A DNA stretch of 64,000 bases from Pseudomonas hygromyciniae (GTDB taxonomy: Bacteria; Pseudomonadota; Gammaproteobacteria; Pseudomonadales; Pseudomonadaceae): NCBI RefSeq assembly GCF_016925675.1, contig NZ_CP070506.1:3408501-3472500 (forward strand), read 5' to 3'. The translations under genes were made by a program, and so were the position numbers. Shown one piece after another: positions 39,258-46,834 of the stretch. Positions within the stretch are counted from its first letter, which is position 1, and each line of letters starts with the position of its first letter. The notes below the pieces were generated by a model, which saw nothing but the letters and a program-made list of their open reading frames with translations, was not told the DNA's origin and ran no database searches.

Positions 39258-39869
39258 TCAGTGCCCGCGGGCCAGGGCAATCGGCGCGGGATGGGCCAGG
39301 CCGCCCCGGCACTTGAGCACCCGCACCTGGCTCGGCTCGACGGCCAGGCGCAGGGCGGCCGGTGACGGGTTGATCGCCTCGCCCAGGGCCCGCCAGGCAA
39401 ACGCCAGGGTCTGGCCGGTCTCGGCGGCCACCTGCAAGCGGCGCAAGGCCCGATCATCCGCCTTGCGCGGCCAGCACAGCACAGCGCCGCAACTACCGGA
39501 ACGCAGGCATTGCTCCGCCGCCCACAAGGCATCGCGCTCATCGGCCTGGATCACCGAGAGCTGGCGCAGGTCTACGCCGGCGTTCTGCCAGGCGTGGGGG
39601 TATGGGGTATACGGCGGCGCCACCAGCACAATGCGCTCGCCGGCCGCCGACAGCCGCGCCAGGGTCGGCCAGACCAGTTGCAATTCGCCCACGCCCTGCT
39701 GGGCCACGAGGATTTCACTCAAGGCCGCCTCCGGCCAGCCACCGCTGGGCAACACCGCATCCAGGGCCGCAAGCCCGGTGGGATGCACACTGGCCGGCGG
39801 TGCGGCCGGCCGCCCCTTCCAGACCCGCCCGCCATTGAACAGCGAGTCCAGTGCAACCACGGCGCCCAT
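39258..39869 (-). CDS. imuA: ImuA, SulA/RecA-like mutasome accessory protein
   Basis: 203-residue RecA-fold protein of the ImuA (formerly SulA2) family. HPTGLAALDAVLPSGGWPEAALSE gives the characteristic opening, and LVAPPYTPYPHAW lies in the middle. It is required with ImuB and DnaE2 for damage-induced mutagenesis; recent work on related proteins suggests it modulates RecA. Its ATG overlaps the stop of lexA2 (ATGA), so the cassette is translationally coupled from its first gene. Confidence 0.92.
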   Translation of the reverse strand: MGAVVALDSLFNGGRVWKGRPAAPPASVHPTGLAALDAVLPSGGWPEAALSEILVAQQGVGELQLVWPTLARLSAAGERIVLVAPPYTPYPHAWQNAGVDLRQLSVIQADERDALWAAEQCLRSGSCGAVLCWPRKADDRALRRLQVAAETGQTLAFAWRALGEAINPSPAALRLAVEPSQVRVLKCRGGLAHPAPIALARGH

Positions 39870-40488
39870 CAGCCTGGCCTCACCAGGCCACAGAACACAC
39901 CTTCGATGGCCAGGTCCTGGTCGGGACGGACCACGATCGGTTGATAGGCGGGGTTGCGCGGCAACAGACGGACGCTGTGGCCCACTCGCTCAAAACGCTT
40001 GATGGTGACTTCGCCATCCAGGCGCGCCACCACAATCTGCCCGTTCAACGCCTCGGCACTGCGTCGCACGCCCACCAGATCGCCATCGAGAATGCCGTCT
40101 TCGATCATCGAGTCACCTTGGACCCGCAGCAGGTAATCCGGGACCCGGGCAAAGGTCGCAGGGTCGAGCATCAGCCGTGCGTGCACTTCGGCATCGGCGC
40201 CGATGGGCAGGCCGGCGGCGACGCGGCCCAGCACCGGGACATCCAGCCATTCGGGGGCGTACTGGTTGATTGAGCAGGCGAATGCCCCGGGCCTGGTTCG
40301 GGTTGACCTCGATAAAACCGGCCTCGGTCAGCGCCAACACGTGTTTGCGCGCCACACTGCGTGAGGCAAACCCAAAGGCCTCGGCGATCTCGGCGAGGCT
40401 GGGCGGCTGACCTTGCTGCGCGATACGCTCGCGGATGAAGTTCAGGATGGCGGAACGGCGGGGGAGTAAGAGTCGTCATGGAGTACAT
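39869..40488 (-). pseudogene. lexA2: LexA2-type repressor of the mutasome cassette, two frame breaks
   Basis: S24-family SOS repressor. The winged HTH is at the start (IAQQGQPPSLAEIAEAFGFA after correction) and the self-cleavage domain downstream (LGRVAAGLPIG with the Ala-Gly-type site, QGDSMIEDG with the catalytic serine, VARLDGEVTIKRF with the lysine). The frame breaks at two G-runs on the plus strand, 40460-40464 and 40253-40257. Removing one base at each gives a continuous protein of about 205 residues (TPRRSAILNFI; NQPVRPEWLDVPVLG). A working cassette would need this repressor, so sequencing error is likely. AGGAG lies five bases before the ATG at 40488. Confidence 0.8.
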
Positions 40489-40497
40489 TTGTACTCC
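40480..40497. promoter_or_regulatory. LexA2-type operator overlapping the lexA2 ribosome site and start codon
   Basis: GGAGTAC-ATTT-GTACTCC is a perfect 7-bp inverted repeat with a 4-base spacer. It matches the AGTAC-N4-GTACT pattern described for the second LexA of pseudomonads and differs from the CTGT-N8-ACAG box of LexA1. The minus-strand AGGAG ribosome site and the ATG at 40488 both lie inside it. Confidence 0.8.
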
Positions 40498-40542
40498 TGT
40501 GGGAAATTTCTGACAATAGCCGCTAGTCAGAAGCCGGCCCAC

Positions 40543-41181
40543 CTATCGCTGGGCTGGAATGCGGATCTCGCCACCCCGGCATTGCGTCTTGATGCTCTTC
40601 GGGCAGCCGGCAAAGCGCAGTTCCTTGTTCAAGCAGACCCGCACCTCCGACAACACCTTGCCCTTGCAGATCACGGCCATGCCGTGGCGCCCCATGCCGG
40701 GGTTGCTCTCGCGAAACAAAGCTTCAATGTCCCTGGCTGCGAGTGGGCCCGGCACATTGAAGGGCTCGAACGCCTGCGGAATCTGCACCACGCCCAATGC
40801 TGTATCAGTCTTGTCCAGATACTCGGATGCTTCCACGCCGCTGCATGTGCCGTGCTTGGCCCACTCATGCTTGAGCAGTTTTTCGGTGACGAACAGTGAC
40901 ATGCCCTTGGTCAGTTCCTCGGCCGACAACTGCGACTGCGGCAGGCAAGATGCCGGCCAACCGCCTCGCGCATATTGTGGCCACAGGCCGTGCAGCACAA
41001 AGCCGTAGCCCTTGCCCGTGCATTGTTGGTCCTGCGGGTGGGTCAGGCAAAAAGTCGGCGACCAGGACAGTGACAACACATAAAAATCAAAGTCGCCGGC
41101 CTGTCCCTGATTGCGGGGGGCAGCATCAGCCAGGGCGGTCAATACCAGGCACAGGGCGATCCAGGAGGTTCTCCATTTCAT
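40543..41181 (-). CDS. secreted/periplasmic ribonuclease T2 family (RNase I-like)
   Basis: 212-residue endoribonuclease. A signal peptide covers about residues 1-20 (WIALCLVLTALADA). The two T2 active-site motifs are FVLHGLWPQY (catalytic His about 64) and KHEWAKHGTC (Glu about 106, His about 110). Several cysteines suggest disulfide bonding in the periplasm. Length is close to that of RNase I of enteric bacteria (about 245 with signal). The role is scavenging or degradation of RNA outside the cytoplasm. It lies downstream of nothing obvious and is probably monocistronic. Confidence 0.92.
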   Translation of the reverse strand: MKWRTSWIALCLVLTALADAAPRNQGQAGDFDFYVLSLSWSPTFCLTHPQDQQCTGKGYGFVLHGLWPQYARGGWPASCLPQSQLSAEELTKGMSLFVTEKLLKHEWAKHGTCSGVEASEYLDKTDTALGVVQIPQAFEPFNVPGPLAARDIEALFRESNPGMGRHGMAVICKGKVLSEVRVCLNKELRFAGCPKSIKTQCRGGEIRIPAQR

Positions 41182-41288
41182 CGAGTCAATCCTTCATTAA
41201 AGTGAGCGGCCATTGTTATGAACGACCGCCCCGTCACGCAGTCAGGTAACGCACCGCCGCACCGCCGAAAGCTCAACAGCTGTGAGAG

Positions 41289-42257
41289 TCAGGGCTTGCG
41301 CTGCAACACCCGATCCATGATCCGGTCGGTCTTCAAGGCCTCGATCGCCAGTGCCGGGTGCACACTCTCGCCGCGAATATGGGCGTTCATGCCCAGCACG
41401 TGGTGCCACTGGATATGGGGGTGATGGGCAATATGCAGGGTCTCGCTGACTTCGGCTTGCAGCTGCAACGGCTGCTCGTCGAATACTGAAAACGTGATAC
41501 GCCCTGTGCTGCCGATCAACTCGACCCGATCCTCGCGCCGGTCAGCCACAAAGTTCCAGCAGCCCATGCCCAGCGCGCCCGAGCTGAAGCTCCAGCAGGC
41601 GGTGACCGCGTCTTCCGCCGCATAGCGCCCAGCCTGGCGCGCGGTGTAACCCGTGACCTCGACGATATCCCCCGCCAGGTACTGGAACAGGTCGAAACCA
41701 TGGCTGGCCAGGTCGGCAAAATAACCACCCCCGGCAATCGCCGGATCCGTGCGCCAGTTGCTGGCATGGGTATCCGTCGGCGCTGGCGGCTTGCACAACG
41801 TCCAGGTCAGGTGGCGCAACTCGCCGATGCGCCCTTCTTGCAGCCAGGCACGCACCTGCTGGAAGCGCGGCAGAGAGCGCCGGTAATAGGAGACAAACAG
41901 ATGCAGCCCGGCCCGCTCGAAAGTGCGCTGCATCAATGCGCTCTGCTCGGCATTCAGCGACATCGGCTTCTCGACGCAGCAATGCTTGCCCGCCGCCGCC
42001 ACCAGCAGGCTGTATTCCAGGTGGCTGGCCGGTGGCGTGGCGATGTACACCGCATCCACTTCGGGATCATCGATCAGCGCCTGGGCATCGGTGTAAAACC
42101 GGGCAATCCCGTGGCGTGCCGCATAATCGCGCACCGCTTCCTCACGACGCCCCATCACAGCCACCAGGGCCGAACCTGGCGCTTTGTAGAAAGCGGGTCC
42201 ACTCTTTACTTCAGTAACACTGCCACAACCGATCATGCCCCAGCGGATGGTGCTCAT
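41289..42257 (-). CDS. Gfo/Idh/MocA-family NAD(P)-dependent oxidoreductase
   Basis: 322-residue oxidoreductase. The N-terminal Rossmann fold reads IRWGMIGCGSVTEVKSG, and the conserved EKP motif is in HCCVEKPMSLNAEQS. The C-terminal alpha/beta domain contains GGGYFADLASHGFDLFQYL with the usual histidine. Family members act on sugars, inositols or bile pigments; nothing nearby indicates the substrate. The ATG at 42257 has AAGGAAAG upstream and is preferred over a GTG at 42272. Confidence 0.88.
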   Translation of the reverse strand: MSTIRWGMIGCGSVTEVKSGPAFYKAPGSALVAVMGRREEAVRDYAARHGIARFYTDAQALIDDPEVDAVYIATPPASHLEYSLLVAAAGKHCCVEKPMSLNAEQSALMQRTFERAGLHLFVSYYRRSLPRFQQVRAWLQEGRIGELRHLTWTLCKPPAPTDTHASNWRTDPAIAGGGYFADLASHGFDLFQYLAGDIVEVTGYTARQAGRYAAEDAVTACWSFSSGALGMGCWNFVADRREDRVELIGSTGRITFSVFDEQPLQLQAEVSETLHIAHHPHIQWHHVLGMNAHIRGESVHPALAIEALKTDRIMDRVLQRKP

Positions 42258-42398
42258 CTGACTTTCCTTCACCGGTATTTTTTCAGTTGGGCAGTATCGG
42301 CGTTTTCCTGCACGGTCTCCAGCCTCCCCCCATAAAGACCAAGCATGACAATTGCATTACACTTTTATGACGATCATCTGGCTGCGGGGGCACAGACC

Positions 42399-42761
42399 AT
42401 GAAAATACGCGCAACGGTGATTTGCGAACACAAAGGGCACATTCTGTTCGTGCGCAAGGCCAGGTCGAAATGGGCGTTGCCCGGCGGCAAGGTCGAGCGC
42501 GATGAGCGCCCGGTCGGCGCGGCCGAGCGTGAGCTGCAAGAGGAAACCGGGCTGAACGTAGATGGTTTGTTGTATCTGCAGGAGTTAAAGGCCAGTGACA
42601 CGCTGCATCACGTGTTTGAAGCCTCGGTGGTGAACATCGACCAGGCCCGGCCCTGCAATGAAATCATCGATTGCCAATGGCATGCCTACAGCGCACTGGA
42701 GCAGTTGGACGCTACCGACGCTACCAAGCGCATTGTCCGTTCGTTTCTGCGCAGACTCTGA
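42399..42761 (+). CDS. NUDIX hydrolase
   Basis: 120-residue NUDIX protein. The full Nudix box lies at about residues 30-52 (GKVERDERPVGAAERELQEE, then TGL), carrying the REXXEE glutamates that bind metal. It hydrolyses a nucleoside diphosphate linked to another moiety; substrate not predictable. The start at MKIRATVICE was chosen as the usual domain opening; a longer frame from 42345 is possible. Its stop is three bases from that of the convergent DUF1652 gene. Confidence 0.85.
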   Translation: MKIRATVICEHKGHILFVRKARSKWALPGGKVERDERPVGAAERELQEETGLNVDGLLYLQELKASDTLHHVFEASVVNIDQARPCNEIIDCQWHAYSALEQLDATDATKRIVRSFLRRL

Positions 42762-42764
42762 TAC

Positions 42765-43013
42765 CTAGCCGAATGCCGCAAACCCACGGCGCCCGGCTTT
42801 GAGTTCGGTGCGCAGCTCGCCGATCAGGTTGGAGATGGCACGGATACTATTCAGGCCCTGGGGCGATACGCCGGTCAATAGCAGGTCCACGCGACCGGAC
42901 TCGGGCTCGAAGACGCGGATGGTCAATAAACCCTCGGAGTTGACGCGACAGTCACACGACAGCGGGGCGAAACCGGACGCCATGATGCGGCTCAAATCAA
43001 CGATGGAAATCAT
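42765..43013 (-). CDS. DUF1652 family protein
   Basis: 82-residue protein of a family found mainly in pseudomonads. ISIVDLSRIMASGFAPLSCDC at the start and GVSPQGLNSIRAISNLIGEL in the middle are the recognisable parts. No function is established. The ATG at 43013 fits the family opening; the longer frame to 43034 adds a basic stretch unlike other members. Confidence 0.75.
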   Translation of the reverse strand: MISIVDLSRIMASGFAPLSCDCRVNSEGLLTIRVFEPESGRVDLLLTGVSPQGLNSIRAISNLIGELRTELKAGRRGFAAFG

Positions 43014-43203
43014 CCTGGGCACCCTTGCTCGCACATGACGCGATGGACGTGATTCATGCAGGGTAGATCAGGTTGTGCAACCCGTGTGGCCAATCCTACG
43101 AAAGTGTTAGCTACCCCACATTTTTGCGCGACAGCGCTGGTGCAATGACGTCAGAAAAACCACGCACGTTCATCCGGGTTCACGGTATGAAGGCCAAATC
43201 GCG

Positions 43204-43313
43204 GGCAAAAAAAATCCCAAGTAGCTGATGGAAACTTGGGATTTAAAAATGCATAAACCGTGGGAGGTGAACGCCCGGCAATAATAACCACTGAGACAAC
43301 TTGTAACAAGTTG
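43204..43313 (-). ncRNA. candidate small regulatory RNA
   Basis: On the minus strand a -10-like TATTAAT (43314-43320) is followed by a perfect 5' hairpin CAACTTG-TTA-CAAGTTG. Next comes an unpaired C-rich stretch TCACCTCCCACGG able to pair with Shine-Dalgarno sites, then a strong terminator ending near 43207. The total of about 105 bases and the layout recall RpoS-dependent RgsA-type sRNAs of pseudomonads, but I cannot confirm that identity. The surrounding 43014-43600 gap contains no gene. Confidence 0.5.
43207..43244 (-). terminator. strong rho-independent terminator (minus strand)
   Basis: AAATCCCAAGT/ACTTGGGATTT forms an 11-bp perfect stem with an 11-base loop. On the minus strand it is followed by a run of eight Ts. 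No protein gene ends here; the nearest upstream minus-strand stop is 360 bases away, so it most likely ends a small RNA. Confidence 0.88.
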
Positions 43314-43486
43314 ATTAATAGCCTTTCGTCGGATTGAAACAGCGCTAAGTCATTCAATAACCACACATTTTTTTATGGAGCACGACACTTTCAGTGCCAC
43401 TTTTTGGTGCAACTTCAAAACTTGCGGGAATAAAACCTTAATAACTATCAGGTTAATAAACATCGCTGAACATAGCTGATGTTTTT

Positions 43487-43585
43487 TGTAGGAACCGGCT
43501 TGCCGGCCAAGCACCTGAGAGCACCGCGGGGGGCCAGACACCCCGCGTCATCGTTGACGCTTTTCGCTGGCAAGCCCGCTCCTGC
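43487..43585. repeat. diverged REP doublet
   Basis: TGTAGGAACCGGCTTGCCGG and its weaker partner GCTGGCAAGCCCGCTCCTGC flank a loop that itself folds (CGCGGGGGGCC...CCCCGCG). It follows the secreted-protein gene at 43604. Confidence 0.75.
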
Positions 43586-43603
43586 GGTAGGTCTTGCGAC
43601 CTT

Positions 43604-43933
43604 CTATTTGCGCGCCAACTTGTAGCGCATGCACTCTTCATAAAAGCTCGAACGGACTGCCGCCGGTTTGAGACGCGACGGGCTGTCATAGGTCTGCTCG
43701 GTGATGCCCATGGCCATCATGCGCATCCAGGACTTGTCGAACTTGTAGCGCTGGATCTTCTGCCTCGCCGCATACAATGAAACGCCAGCCAACTTCAGCT
43801 CCTGGGCCCTGGCCGCCGTGCCCGCACCCCAACTGCACATGTATCGATCCCCTTCACGCAGCGCCTTGCCCTGGGCCGCGGCCGCCCCGCTGGCCAGGGC
43901 CAAGGCTAGCAGCGTGATTTTTACATTGCGCAT
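43604..43933 (-). CDS. small secreted protein of unknown function
   Basis: 109 residues with a clear signal peptide (ITLLALALASGAAAAQG) and a mature basic, aromatic-rich domain with two cysteines (MCSWGAGTA, EECMRYKLARK). No family is recognised. The ATG at 43933 is favoured over 43939 because GGTGGG then sits at a normal distance. It is presumably periplasmic. Confidence 0.65.
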   Translation of the reverse strand: MRNVKITLLALALASGAAAAQGKALREGDRYMCSWGAGTAARAQELKLAGVSLYAARQKIQRYKFDKSWMRMMAMGITEQTYDSPSRLKPAAVRSSFYEECMRYKLARK

Positions 43934-44102
43934 TGGCATCCCACCTAACCACCTGAAAATAAAAGTGATTTTGGCGAAACTTCCGACAGATGGGGGCCAG
44001 CAAAATGCCTTCCTGACGTTCTTCCCTCACCGCCACGGTTGCCGCCCTACCCGCGCCTGACCATAATCGCGCGCCCCTATCCCCCTCACGCAAGGAAATG
44101 CC

Positions 44103-44648
44103 GTGAAGAAGTTTCTTATGTTGGCCCCGTTGGTATTACTGCTGCTGCAAGGTTGCGGCGTGACCATGACGCAATACGAACCCAATTTCGACAACGTCCA
44201 GCGCCTCAAGCAGACGCCGCCGTTGCAACCCATCAGCCAGGCCAAGGTCACTGCCGCCTCGGGCCAGGGTTCGTTGATGGTCCGGGCCAATCCGATCAGC
44301 TCGCCCACCGGCAGTATCCCGGCCCACGTGCAGGCGGCACTCACTCAGGAACTGTCCCTGGCCGGCCTGCTGAATCAAAGCGCGCCTCAGCGCCTTGACG
44401 TACTGCTGGTGAAGAACGAGCTGACCGCTGGCGTGGGCTCCGGCCACGGCATACTGGCCGCGCGCTTTACCGTGTTCAAGGACGACGCAGCGGTGTACGA
44501 CGCCACCAAGGAAGTGACTAGCGTGTGGTCCAGTTCATTCTTCGGCCCGATTGCGATTCCGAATGCGGCGAACGCCTATAACCCGCTGGTGCGTGACTTG
44601 CTCAAGGCCTTGTACAGCGACCCGCTGTTCATTCAGGCACTCAAGTAA
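44103..44648 (+). CDS. outer-membrane lipoprotein of unknown function
   Basis: 181-residue lipoprotein with a GTG start. The signal peptide ends in the lipobox LLLQGCG, making Cys at about residue 18 the lipidated residue. The mature part contains a beta-rich domain (RLDVLLVKNELTAGVGSGHG, AVYDATKEVTSVW). The protein is not recognised beyond that. Its original downstream terminator is now about 1.3 kb away because an IS has inserted just after the stop. Confidence 0.75.
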   Translation: MKKFLMLAPLVLLLLQGCGVTMTQYEPNFDNVQRLKQTPPLQPISQAKVTAASGQGSLMVRANPISSPTGSIPAHVQAALTQELSLAGLLNQSAPQRLDVLLVKNELTAGVGSGHGILAARFTVFKDDAAVYDATKEVTSVWSSSFFGPIAIPNAANAYNPLVRDLLKALYSDPLFIQALK

Positions 44649-44666
44649 AAACCCAGGCAAAAAAAA

Positions 44667-44690
44667 GGTTCTTCACGGAATCCCGGGAAA
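44667..44690 (+). repeat. IS left terminal inverted repeat
   Basis: 24 bp, matching the right end at 22 positions. Confidence 0.93.
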
Positions 44691-44762
44691 CACAGAAACA
44701 AGAACGCCGATTTGATTGATGATGTTCGTGCGAGCAAACACATCTAACAAACCGGCGTTCTT

Positions 44763-45968
44763 ATGCGCGATATTAATACTTTCCTTCCCTTTTGGGAGGG
44801 CTTTTCTATCGTCACGATCAAGCCTGATGGTGACGACCTCCAGATCGATCTGACACCCAACGCCAACCGATTCCCGTCCTGTGGCGTGTGCCAGAAACCC
44901 TGTTCAGCCACGCATGAGTATTGCAAGCGAGTCATTCGCGATTTGCCCATTCTCGGTCACGCAGTTCGCCTGAACGTTTTGCTCCGGCGCGTTGGTTGTC
45001 GCGACTGTGGCAAACGCATGGAAGCTGTCAGTTGGTTGGATCGCTATGCCCGCATGACGCGGCGTCTGGCAGAGGCGGTCATTCAAGCCTGTGAGCGTCT
45101 TCCCACGCTACACGTGGCGCAGATGTTCGGACTGCATTGGGACACCGTTCGGTTGCTAGAGCGTCGAGCCTTGCAAGCGGCATTAAGTGCCCTGCCGAAG
45201 GCGCAACCGCGACGTCTGGTGATGGATGAGTTCGCGCTGTTCAAAGGTCATCGTTACGCGAGTGTGGTGCTGGATGCGGATACGCGGCGGGTGCTGTGGA
45301 TCGGCGAAGGCCGCAGCCGGGCGGCGGTCAGACCCTTTTTCGAAGAACTGGGGCCAGAGGGTTGTGTTCGAATCGAAGCGGTGGCGATGGACATGAACAC
45401 GGCCTTTGATCTGGAAGTTCGCCAACATTGTCCAAAAGCGCGAGTGATCTATGACCTGTTCCACGTGGTGGCCAAATATGGCCGAGAGGTGATTGATCGA
45501 GTCCGTGTCGATGAAGCTAACCGGCTACGTCATGACAAGCCCGCTCGAAAGGTCATCAAACAAGCGCGATGGCTGTTGCTACGCAACCCGGAGAACCTGA
45601 AAAAGCCGGAGCAGCAGGTTCACTTGCATGATTTGCTGGCGGCCAATCAATCGTTGATGACGGTCTACTTGATGAAGGCTGAACTCAAAACGCTGTGGTC
45701 GCCGAGTACTGCCTGGGACTGGAGATCGGCCTGGAAGCAATGGTTGCGTCACGCCCATGAAAGCGAGATACCTGCTCTGATCCAGTTCGCCAAAAGGCTG
45801 AAAAACTACTGGAGAGGCGTCATAAGCCGAGTTCGCTGGCCGATGCACACGGGGCAGTTGGAAGGAATAAACAACCGAATAAAGGTCATCAAGCGCATGG
45901 CGTACGGCTACCGGGACAGCGAATTCTTTTTCATGAAGATCAAGAGCGTCTTTCCCGGTAATCCGTGA
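44763..45968 (+). CDS. ISL3-family transposase
   Basis: 401-residue DDE transposase. An N-terminal zinc-ribbon-like region shows CGVCQKPC and CRDCGKRM cysteine pairs, and an HTH follows (LHVAQMFGLHWDTVRLLE). The catalytic residues are a first aspartate in VMDEFALFKGHRYAS, a second in VAMDMNTAFD, and the glutamate in GQLEGINNRIKVIKR. The C-terminal YGYRDSEFFFMKI is a hallmark of the family. Length is normal for ISL3 (about 400-440), with no frameshift. The TGA stop lies within the right inverted repeat. Confidence 0.95.
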   Translation: MRDINTFLPFWEGFSIVTIKPDGDDLQIDLTPNANRFPSCGVCQKPCSATHEYCKRVIRDLPILGHAVRLNVLLRRVGCRDCGKRMEAVSWLDRYARMTRRLAEAVIQACERLPTLHVAQMFGLHWDTVRLLERRALQAALSALPKAQPRRLVMDEFALFKGHRYASVVLDADTRRVLWIGEGRSRAAVRPFFEELGPEGCVRIEAVAMDMNTAFDLEVRQHCPKARVIYDLFHVVAKYGREVIDRVRVDEANRLRHDKPARKVIKQARWLLLRNPENLKKPEQQVHLHDLLAANQSLMTVYLMKAELKTLWSPSTAWDWRSAWKQWLRHAHESEIPALIQFAKRLKNYWRGVISRVRWPMHTGQLEGINNRIKVIKRMAYGYRDSEFFFMKIKSVFPGNP

Positions 45969-45974
45969 AGAACC
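45951..45974 (-). repeat. IS right terminal inverted repeat
   Basis: 24 bp; contains the transposase stop codon. Confidence 0.93.
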
Positions 45975-46012
45975 AAAAAAAAGGGAGCCGGTCAGCCGGC
46001 TCCCTTTTTTTT
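45975..46012. terminator. bidirectional rho-independent terminator, separated from one gene by the IS
   Basis: GGGAGCCGG-TCAG-CCGGCTCCC is a perfect 9-bp stem flanked by eight As on one side and eight Ts on the other, so it can work in both directions. It still ends the lipoprotein gene at 46023 (minus). On the plus side the IS sits between it and the gene at 44103. Confidence 0.93.
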
Positions 46013-46022
46013 GCAGCCTGAA

Positions 46023-46661
46023 TCAGGCCCGCGGCACACCGGCATCCAGTGCCGAGTACTTGAGGTTATTGCTCTCGACCATCTGCTTGAGCAACGCATT
46101 GACTTGGCGCGTGAAGGTATCGGTCACCGCTTCTTTTGGCGTGTAGGCCATCATCGGGATAAACCAGATACCCAACCAGGTGTTGATCGCATCATGATTG
46201 CTGCCTTTGCTCAGCGCCTGGCCCTGTGGGTCCAGGGCTTCCAGGCTCATGGTGTACTGGTCGGTACCCAGCGCCGGAATAATGGTGAAGGTGAAGCCGC
46301 TGATAAAGGCCAATACCATCTGACCACCACCTGGCGGATGGTTGTAGACCTTCAGGCGCAGGCTGTAGTCGCCTGGCTGCTTCTGGAACTCATCGAGGGT
46401 CACGCGGCCGAACAGACCGGAATCGGTGAGGATTTTTTGCAGTTGCGGACGCAGCATATCCCGCGCCTGGGGTACTTCGGCAGCGGCAGCGTTGGTCGGT
46501 TCGCCTTGATAAAAATCAAAGTCGACATAGACGTTCGGCTTGTTGGCGAAACTCGCCTTCGATGGCAGGGTGACTGGCGCGACTTCGTCCTTGGTGAAGC
46601 TGGCGCAGCCACTCACTGCCAACATCATCAGGGCCAACCCCAGCATTTTTCCAATGTGCAT
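46023..46661 (-). CDS. lipoprotein of unknown function
   Basis: 212-residue lipoprotein with signal peptide and lipobox AVSGCAS. The mature domain includes KPNVYVDFDFYQGEPT, SLRLKVYNHPPGGG and a hydrophobic LAFISGFTFTIIPALG stretch. It is not recognised beyond a general lipoprotein. GGAAG precedes the ATG. Convergent in origin with the lipoprotein gene at 44103, with which it shares a bidirectional terminator; the IS now lies between them. Confidence 0.78.
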   Translation of the reverse strand: MHIGKMLGLALMMLAVSGCASFTKDEVAPVTLPSKASFANKPNVYVDFDFYQGEPTNAAAAEVPQARDMLRPQLQKILTDSGLFGRVTLDEFQKQPGDYSLRLKVYNHPPGGGQMVLAFISGFTFTIIPALGTDQYTMSLEALDPQGQALSKGSNHDAINTWLGIWFIPMMAYTPKEAVTDTFTRQVNALLKQMVESNNLKYSALDAGVPRA

Positions 46662-46749
46662 TACGACTTCCTTAGTTGATGGAGCGTCTCCATGGCCGGA
46701 GGTGCTGGGGGCGGATGATAAAGAGTCAACGGCCCTGGTAAAAGGCCGT

Positions 46750-46828
46750 TGTAGGAAAAACCCTCATCAACTGCCGGCGTTTACCACTGATCCCTGGGGG
46801 GCTCATCGCTGGCAAGCCGGCTCCTACA
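46750..46828. repeat. REP-like element with one degraded arm
   Basis: TGTAGGA at the left and GCTGGCAAGCCGGCTCCTACA at the right; only the right arm keeps the full REP core. It lies just after the TonB-dependent receptor gene. Confidence 0.55.
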
Positions 46829-46834
46829 GGGGCC

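Larger units (their letters stand above)
44667..45974 (+). mobile_element. ISL3-family insertion sequence, complete, with 8-bp target duplication
   Basis: 1308 bp. Ends are 24-bp inverted repeats with two mismatches (left GGTTCTTCACGGAATCCCGG, right end reads GGTTCTTCACGGATTACCGG on the reverse strand). Eight As flank it on both sides (44659-44666 and 45975-45982), matching the 8-bp duplication usual for ISL3 elements. It carries one intact transposase gene. Both ends and the gene look undamaged, so the insertion is probably recent. Confidence 0.95.
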
